DNA of 11,752 nt. Origin: Methanothrix sp. (GTDB lineage: Archaea; Halobacteriota; Methanosarcinia; Methanotrichales; Methanotrichaceae). Under the pieces are notes generated by a model. That model ran no database searches. It saw only the letters and a list, made by a program, of their open reading frames with translations, and had not been told where the DNA came from. The stretch spans positions 1 to 11,752 of the forward strand of contig JAJRAX010000063.1 in NCBI GenBank assembly GCA_028679775.1, given 5' to 3'. A program made the translations under genes and the position numbers. Below, in pieces: positions 7,673 to 11,752 of this stretch (positions within the stretch are counted from its first letter, which is position 1; every line of letters starts with the position of its first letter).

Positions 7673-8011
7673 TTAGATCTTAGATGATGAGTTCTTGACA
7701 GTGGATGCCTTCTTAAGGTTTTGACTGGAAACGAGTTGAGATGCAGTCTGAGAGCTGGCCTTCCCGCGCATCAGTTTATATGCTATTTCCGGATCAATTT
7801 TATATTTATCCAGATATTCGCTCTGAGAGAGATGCTCTCCATTGCCAGAAATGTAAATGGGATCGCCAACGATCGGTGTGATTTTTCCGGCGGGCAATGT
7901 CCATTCAAAGCCTGTCGGCAGATCACAATCCAGCCAATCGCCACTGTCTGATATTGTAGCATCTTCTGCTTCATTGACTACTCCGCAGTTGCGGCAAATG
8001 AATTTTTTCAT
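7673..8011 (-). CDS. Hypothetical protein with N-terminal CxxC knuckle (112 aa)
   Basis: ATG at 8009-8011 is preceded on the minus strand by GGGAG nine bases ahead; an in-frame GTG at 8017 would sit too close to that site. The product begins MKKFICRNCGVVNEAEDA, with Cys6 and Cys9 as a zinc-knuckle-like pair. Only one further Cys (Cys29, DWLDCDLPTG) follows, so a full four-ligand zinc ribbon is missing and any metal site would need a dimer or another ligand. The middle (GFEWTLPAGKITPIVGDPIYI) looks beta-rich. A helical part with DKYKIDPEIAYKLMRGKA follows, and the last 25 residues are Ser/Lys/Gln-rich and probably disordered. There is no signal peptide. No family is recognised. It converges with the winged-helix frame and has its own promoter at about 8052. 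Confidence 0.72.
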   Translation of the reverse strand: MKKFICRNCGVVNEAEDATISDSGDWLDCDLPTGFEWTLPAGKITPIVGDPIYISGNGEHLSQSEYLDKYKIDPEIAYKLMRGKASSQTASQLVSSQNLKKASTVKNSSSKI

Positions 8012-8047
8012 ATTCACTCACTCCCTGACAATAAGTAAATTCTACCA

Positions 8048-8058
8048 ATATATAAATA
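8048..8058 (-). promoter_or_regulatory. TATA box for the CxxC protein gene
   Basis: On the minus strand this reads TATTTATATAT, a strong archaeal TATA box centred near 8053. Expected transcription start is around 8026, giving a leader of about 15 bases that still contains the GGGAG ribosome site before ATG 8011. Confidence 0.6.
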
Positions 8059-8113
8059 AGTGGTACACGCAATTAGATTGCAGTCTAATACAAATATAAT
8101 TCTAGTTTCGGTC

Positions 8114-8355
8114 AATTACCCACCAATGAATTGGCGGGCATGAGCACCACCGATATTGGGGGCTTGTAGCTGCGCAAAAAGTCGCGCTACGATAGGCCGG
8201 TTGCCATCAGGCCTGCAAAGCCCTGCACAGTCCTCATTAGACCAGACCCACGTTGTCCCAGAGCGCCTGTAGGAAATCGAATGGTGTAATGTGACTTCCT
8301 CCCATGCCCCTGAAGGAGATGGGTCTTCTCTACCCTTTTACACCAACGTTATAAA
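8114..8355 (+). mobile_element. Probable decayed or non-autonomous IS200/IS605 derivative
   Basis: The left hairpin CCCACCAA-TGAA-TTGGCGGG (8118-8137, one A/C mismatch) sits in CAATTACC...GCATGAGC. The right side is GTGACTTCCTCCCATGCCCCTGAAGGAGATGGGTCTTCTC (8291-8330), shared with 4278-4295 and 4381-4395; I describe it by position and the key words CTTCCTCCC, CTGAAGG and GGGTCTTCTC. Similarity with the first copy continues through the CCAACGTTATAA word (8342-8353). Compared with 4278-4418, about 75 bases between the two hairpins are gone, as if recombined across the CTGAAGG loop. The interior has no intact frame; no tnpA or tnpB is seen. This block fills the gene-free stretch 8018-8419 together with the promoter at 8053 and the terminator at 8369. 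Confidence 0.45.
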
Positions 8356-8368
8356 ATAATAGGCCTTA

Positions 8369-8392
8369 GGCCTGCTCAGTCGTGAGCAGGCC
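8369..8392 (-). terminator. Perfect 10-bp hairpin terminator downstream of the 238-aa secreted protein
   Basis: GGCCTGCTCA-GTCG-TGAGCAGGCC is a perfect 10-pair stem with a 4-base loop, 27 bases after the stop at 8420. In the reading direction it is followed by a T-rich run (TATTATTTTATAACG). A second palindrome, AGGCC-TTA-GGCCT (8361-8373), overlaps its foot and could form instead. Confidence 0.6.
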
Positions 8393-8419
8393 CAAAGCTT
8401 GATTTGCATCTTTTCCAAT

Positions 8420-9136
8420 TTACACGCAGGGCAGCCAATCAACGCTGATTGAACCGCATGTGGAGTTGCCCCAGAGCTGAATGAACTTCTCGATGGAGAA
8501 GACACCAGTCAGGTCCTCGACGGATCTGCCATACTCAGCATGGCGGCCTTTAAGCTGATTGTCAGCTGTGGGGTCCCTGGAAATCCATCCGATGTGAGCG
8601 ACGCCGATGACATTGCTGTTCAGGTTGGCTTCGAGAACGCCTGTGCAGCACGGCATTTGAGTCGCGTTATTATATCCCCTGGTCTTGATCTCGGTGGTCT
8701 TCTGCAGGTGCTCGGCATGAGTGTACATTTCAGTCAAAACTGCACCGATCTTGTAGTTCTGCACGCAGAGTTTGTCTACCCACTTCTGGTCATAAGTGCC
8801 GGTCTGGTAAGAAACGGGCATATACTCCAGCTCCTGCTCGGAGGTGAAGTTGATGTAATCCATGGGATAATCCGCACCGGTTGGCCAGTCACAATCCAGA
8901 TTCGAAGGCTGCCTCTCAGCTTCCAGCTCAATTCTTGAAGTGATCACATTTCCTGAGCCGGACTGCTTCTCAACCAGCTTCTGTCCGTGAAAGCCACTCT
9001 CTGTGGATATGACGATCTCAAGGCTCCTGTAGCCCACACCTTTTACAGACGATTTCTCGTACATGTAATTGGCAGCGCCCGCCATTCCCACAAGTGTCAT
9101 GGCAATTACTGCTAAAACCAATAGCTCTCTCTTCAA
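8420..9136 (-). CDS. Secreted protein of the GxG/IGAxVxE family (238 aa)
   Basis: TTG at 9136 is chosen because GGAGGT lies 8 bases ahead and the product opens with a signal peptide, MKRELLVLAVIAMTLVGMAG, cut before or near ANYMYEKS. The mature part is about 215 residues, with seven cysteines including CC (163-164) and a tail STCGSISVDWLPCV suggesting disulfides. It shares three landmarks with the next two genes: a V-x-G-x-G opening (31-35) with a second GSG at 60-62, YKIGAVLTEMY (128-138), and DLTGVFSIEKFIQLW (208-222). No enzyme motif or membrane anchor is visible, so it is predicted to be released or held on the cell surface. Its C-terminal 31 residues are identical to those of the partial gene at the right edge. 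A TATA-like TGATATAATT (about 9202-9211) implies a leader of roughly 45 bases. Function unknown. Confidence 0.8.
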   Translation of the reverse strand: MKRELLVLAVIAMTLVGMAGAANYMYEKSSVKGVGYRSLEIVISTESGFHGQKLVEKQSGSGNVITSRIELEAERQPSNLDCDWPTGADYPMDYINFTSEQELEYMPVSYQTGTYDQKWVDKLCVQNYKIGAVLTEMYTHAEHLQKTTEIKTRGYNNATQMPCCTGVLEANLNSNVIGVAHIGWISRDPTADNQLKGRHAEYGRSVEDLTGVFSIEKFIQLWGNSTCGSISVDWLPCV

Positions 9137-9352
9137 TCCACACTACCTCCTATAGCCTGGGCACTCCGCACGTTGAGAATCCAGTTGCGTCATCCTCTTT
9201 AATTATATCAGAGGTGACAGATCCAAAACAATTCCAGGCCGTCACTCTCATAATACCCTAGCACCCGTTTAGACGTTCTCAGGAGCCTATTTTAATGTTT
9301 TGGCTGGCATTATCAAAATGACGAAATCCTTCGAAAAAGAGATGGAACAGAC

Positions 9353-10531
9353 TTACTTGCCAAACGAGTTCAGTCTGTTCACGAAGTTGTTGCAGGAGAT
9401 GCTATTGCATGGACTGACAACCTTGGGCTTGACCGATACCGGCGCAGAAGCGCTAGCTACACCCTGACAGTCTCCCTCTTGGCAAGCGGCAGTCGATTTG
9501 GTATCATCTCTGAAGAGTATCCTTCTGCTGATCTCAAATGATCCGAAATACTCCTCGAACTCTTTGAGATTCTTCTGTCCGGGAATTACCTGCTTGGCAT
9601 CAATCAGATAATATCCTGTGAAATTGTCTGCTGTCTTGAATTCAGCCGTCTTCTTCAATGATCCAGTCTGATGCAATGTGAAATCCTGGTTCTTGAACTC
9701 CATCTGCTGCACATCATAGCTCTCGCGTACTTTAGCCCCGACTCCGCCAAAGATTGCAGAGCTCTTGAAGCTCTCAGTTCCAGTTAGCGCGTCTCCTGCC
9801 GAGACCGCATTGTAATTGTCAACGGCATCTTTTTCCTGGAAATTGGCGTTCTTGCCCTTGGCCGCGTCTACAAGATATTCATTCTTCACCAGAGCATCAA
9901 CGCTGCCGGAAAAGATGACATCCTTAGTGGACTTGATCCCGGAATCCATGCTCCGCAGGTTTTTGGTCATCTGGAACTGTCCGGAGCCGCTCACAGTGGT
10001 CTCTGAGGCATAATCAAATGCCTGTACCTTGAATTTTGCAGATCTCTGTCCTGAGGTGCGGCATTTCCCGCTGGCCTCCACAGCAAAGCTGTACTCTCCG
10101 GCAACAGCCTCGCTGTCCGGCTGAACCTGCAAGGACACTGATCGAGAAACGCCTGCAGGAATTGTCAACGTAGTGGTCGTCCAGCTAAACCAATCGAATG
10201 AGCAGCCTTCTGGCTTGACGCAGACCTCAGCGTCCACATCTGTAACGCCATCGTTCTCTACAGTGACCATGAAGTCCAGCGGCTTACCCTGGGTGGTATA
10301 TCCTTTATCTGGCTCAGACTCCGGCCCAGTAAGACCGATCTTGACATCCAGCGTGCCCGAATCGCCAGAGCAGGGACTGGGCAGATACGTAGGCAAGGAT
10401 GGAGACGTGGTTTGGGTCCAGGGGCTGCTCGAAACATCACCTGCGGCGGTGCCTGTGTCCTCTACAGTGGCCTGTGCAAGCCCTGCCGCCAGGATTGATG
10501 TTATTGTTAACCAAATCATCAATCTTTTCAT
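9353..10531 (-). CDS. Secreted NEW3/CARDB-like protein fused to the GxG/GGVGAxV family domain
   Basis: ATG at 10529-10531 follows GGGGG a few bases upstream and starts a signal peptide (MKRLMIWLTITSILAAGLAQ). An upstream in-frame start at 10576 lacks one and is less likely. The 392-residue product has a Ser/Thr/Pro-rich linker (30-55). A beta-sandwich of the NEW3/CARDB type covers about 60-170 (KPLDFMVTVENDGVTDVDAE, then IPAGVSRSVSLQVQP, AGEYSFAVEA). The family domain covers about 178-345: TVSGSGQF, GSVDALVKNEYLV, FGGVGAKVRESYDVQQME (261-278) and YFGSFEISRRILF (328-340). The tail has paired cysteines (C350/C355, C375/C380). Such sandwiches usually act as surface adhesion or spacing units, so this member probably presents the family domain away from the membrane. 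No anchor is evident. The intergenic stretch 9137-9352 has only the promoter of the next gene and a T-rich run after this stop. Confidence 0.78.
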   Translation of the reverse strand: MKRLMIWLTITSILAAGLAQATVEDTGTAAGDVSSSPWTQTTSPSLPTYLPSPCSGDSGTLDVKIGLTGPESEPDKGYTTQGKPLDFMVTVENDGVTDVDAEVCVKPEGCSFDWFSWTTTTLTIPAGVSRSVSLQVQPDSEAVAGEYSFAVEASGKCRTSGQRSAKFKVQAFDYASETTVSGSGQFQMTKNLRSMDSGIKSTKDVIFSGSVDALVKNEYLVDAAKGKNANFQEKDAVDNYNAVSAGDALTGTESFKSSAIFGGVGAKVRESYDVQQMEFKNQDFTLHQTGSLKKTAEFKTADNFTGYYLIDAKQVIPGQKNLKEFEEYFGSFEISRRILFRDDTKSTAACQEGDCQGVASASAPVSVKPKVVSPCNSISCNNFVNRLNSFGK

Positions 10532-10542
10532 GCTAACCCCCA

Positions 10543-10560
10543 TTAAAACTAAAAAAAGAA
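10543..10560 (-). terminator. T-rich stretch between two secreted-protein genes
   Basis: On the minus strand, 20-odd bases after the stop at 10582, the sequence runs GGTTTTTCTTTTTTTAG and then reaches the GGGGG ribosome site of the next gene. Archaeal transcripts often end in such U-runs without a hairpin. Because it lies within the next gene's leader it may cause partial termination rather than a full stop. Confidence 0.4.
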
Positions 10561-10581
10561 AAACCGCTGGCCACAATGGGC

Positions 10582-11379
10582 CTAGCAGTCTATGCCCTCG
10601 CAGGGAACTGGGATCCTTTCTGGCACTGGGTTCTCATGGAACTTGATGGTCTTCTCGGCTTCGAACACTCCCGTGAACATCTCGTGGGCTTTGATGTCCT
10701 TGTAGAAGATCTTGTGCCAAGTTGCATCTGTTCCCCAGGTACCATTGAAGGAGTTCTTGGTCTCAAGGCCAATCAGGTGCGCAGGATTGTATATGCCATT
10801 CTCGTCGGTCATGAGGGCCTCAACTGCCTCAGTATCCCTGCCTGCATTCTTGAGCAGGCTTGGTAGATTCTCAGGCTTTACGTTGTTGGCCGGCTCGTAT
10901 GGTGTGGTTGACGAGAAGAATGCGGTCTGATCCTGTTCCATCTCATTTACTGAGAACAGCTCCTGCACATTAGCTCCAATTCCGCCGTAGAACGCCTTGG
11001 AGTTGAGAAGCTTTCCGCCTGTCAAGGGCGTCTCGCCTGAATAAGTCATCTTTTTTGTCTGATAAAGATTAAATGCAGCGAGGTTGCTTCCATTGACGGA
11101 GGAGACATTTCTCTTAAGCTTATCGGCATCCTGAGAATATGCAGTCTCCTGGTCAAGCTCGATATCACCATCACCATTCATTGTATCGTAATATTCGAGA
11201 GCTATTTTTTTGTCGATTACAGATGTGCTGACATCGACTACGCCAGTTCCTGAAACCTTATGGCTTTCGCAAAACTGCTCATACTGTACGGGCGGAACTA
11301 TGGGCGGATTAGCCATCACAGTGCCGCATAGCCCTAAAAGGGCAATTGCAAGTACTACTATTCCTACTACTCCCTTCAT
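10582..11379 (-). CDS. Secreted protein of the GxG/GGIGAxV family (265 aa)
   Basis: ATG at 11377-11379 is preceded by GGGGGTGA 7 bases ahead and begins a strong signal peptide (MKGVVGIVVLAIALLGLCGT, then VMA and NPPIVPP). An upstream frame extension from 11583 adds 68 residues without a ribosome site and is rejected. Landmarks are KVSGTGVVDVSTSVIDKK (41-58), MNGDGDIELD (67-76), LTGGKLLNSKAFYGGIGANV (119-138), LFSVNEME (141-148) and FTGVFEAEKTIKFHE (235-249), with a short tail PVPERIPVPCEGIDC. The pattern of Gly-x-Gly turns and alternating residues suggests beta structure. Three cysteines occur: Cys37, Cys260 and Cys265. No known domain is recognised. It leads a run of three same-strand members and could share transcripts with 9353-10531, 50 bases downstream. 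Confidence 0.8.
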   Translation of the reverse strand: MKGVVGIVVLAIALLGLCGTVMANPPIVPPVQYEQFCESHKVSGTGVVDVSTSVIDKKIALEYYDTMNGDGDIELDQETAYSQDADKLKRNVSSVNGSNLAAFNLYQTKKMTYSGETPLTGGKLLNSKAFYGGIGANVQELFSVNEMEQDQTAFFSSTTPYEPANNVKPENLPSLLKNAGRDTEAVEALMTDENGIYNPAHLIGLETKNSFNGTWGTDATWHKIFYKDIKAHEMFTGVFEAEKTIKFHENPVPERIPVPCEGIDC

Positions 11380-11605
11380 GCTACATTCACCCCCGATGTT
11401 GATGTAACAGCTATATCCCATTGATTGCAGGCCATCTATCGCATGAAGAAGCGATCTATGGACTACTAGATATACTGTGGCGTTTTTATTTGATATAAAT
11501 CTATCTGTTATTTTCCCGGAAAAGAAGATTATCTGATCAAAGGCGGCGCGAATATCATATGTTCTTCGATTAATGAAAAGCAAGACAGATAAAATATAGA
11601 AAGAA

Positions 11606-11626
11606 CTCCAGGCATAATGCCCGGAG
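11606..11626 (-). terminator. Hairpin terminator after the truncated right-edge gene
   Basis: On the minus strand, CTCCGGGCA-TTA-TGCCTGGAG forms a 9-pair stem (one G-T pair) starting 31 bases after the stop at 11657, followed by TTCTTTCTATATTTTATC. Its position matches the hairpin after the near-identical gene end at 8420, though the sequence differs. Confidence 0.6.
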
Positions 11627-11656
11627 CCAGGTTCTAATGTTGTAGTTTTAGGCTAT

Positions 11657-11752
11657 TTACACGCAGGGCAACCAGTCAACGCTGATTGAGCCGCATGTGG
11701 AGTTGCCCCAGAGCTGGATGAACTTCTCGATGGAGAAGACACCAGTCAGGTC
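11657..11752 (-). CDS. C-terminal end of a near-identical paralogue of the 238-aa secreted protein (partial)
   Basis: Only the last 31 residues and stop are inside the window: DLTGVFSIEKFIQLW, then GNSTCGSISVDWLPCV. They are identical in protein to the end of the gene at 8420-9136. Over the 96 shared bases I count four differences, all silent (CTG/TTG, GAT/GAC, GGT/GGC, ATT/ATC). The start and the rest lie beyond the right edge. The gene belongs to the same minus-strand secreted-protein cluster. Confidence 0.9.
   Translation of the reverse strand, partial: DLTGVFSIEKFIQLWGNSTCGSISVDWLPCV

Noticed and set aside
8155..8290. Possible tnpB C-terminal remnant before the right hairpin
   Set aside because: Short frames end just before the hairpin as in IS1341 elements, but none shows the TnpB zinc finger or catalytic motif, so only the terminal repeats are claimed.
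8540..8938. 132-residue plus-strand frame
   Set aside because: It is antisense to a signal-peptide-bearing gene with a perfect ribosome site and a near-identical paralogue that differs only silently.
10173..10646. 157-residue plus-strand frame
   Set aside because: It is antisense to the NEW3-like domain and spans the gap between two real minus-strand genes; Ser/Thr-rich with no domain.
1..11752. tRNA, rRNA or CRISPR array
   Set aside because: No cloverleaf with CCA-like or TTCGA arm, no rRNA words and no regularly spaced repeats were seen by eye on either strand.

Overview
The window looks like chromosomal DNA of a methanogenic archaeon, most likely in or near Methanothrix (Methanosaeta). 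Supporting signs are AT-rich TATA/BRE-like boxes about 25-40 bases ahead of several starts, strong purine-rich Shine-Dalgarno sites, frequent TTG starts, a PAS-rich cytoplasmic hybrid histidine kinase, and families of secreted proteins without known function. The genus is an inference from gene style, not a database match.

Left part (1-2458, minus strand): a two-gene operon. A 5'(3')-deoxyribonucleotidase-like HAD phosphatase is followed, with a 4-base stop/start overlap, by a long U32-family (RlhA/YegQ/UbiU-like) protein that runs off the left edge. The U32 protein has the four cysteines expected to hold a [4Fe-4S] cluster. This suggests RNA hydroxylation or another U32 oxygen-independent reaction rather than simple proteolysis.

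Centre-left (2645-6935, plus strand): a secreted adenosine deaminase-type metallohydrolase with a clear signal peptide. After it comes a 334-base gene-free stretch holding a two-hairpin IS200/IS605-type terminus, then an 802-residue soluble sensor kinase (three PAS, HisKA, HATPase, receiver) with an apparently leaderless promoter. No partner regulator or Hpt protein is visible.

Middle (6936-8420): small genes and mobile-element debris. There is a 45-residue lysine-rich protein, a winged-helix-like small protein whose frame has no ordinary start codon (ACG is the best-placed candidate), and a minus-strand protein with a single N-terminal CxxC knuckle. A 240-base block with hairpins at both ends looks like a decayed or non-autonomous IS200/IS605 derivative.

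Right part (8420-11752, minus strand): a cluster of four secreted proteins of one divergent, apparently undescribed family. They share a G-x-G-rich N-terminal motif, an (I/V)GA-x-V-x-E core and a C-terminal F-x-G-x-F/E-K/R-x-I motif. One carries an added NEW3/CARDB-like beta-sandwich domain. The first and last members (the last cut by the window edge) are nearly identical over the visible 96 bases, and all four differences are silent. This multigene family is the best candidate for something new here, probably a cell-surface or sheath-associated set.
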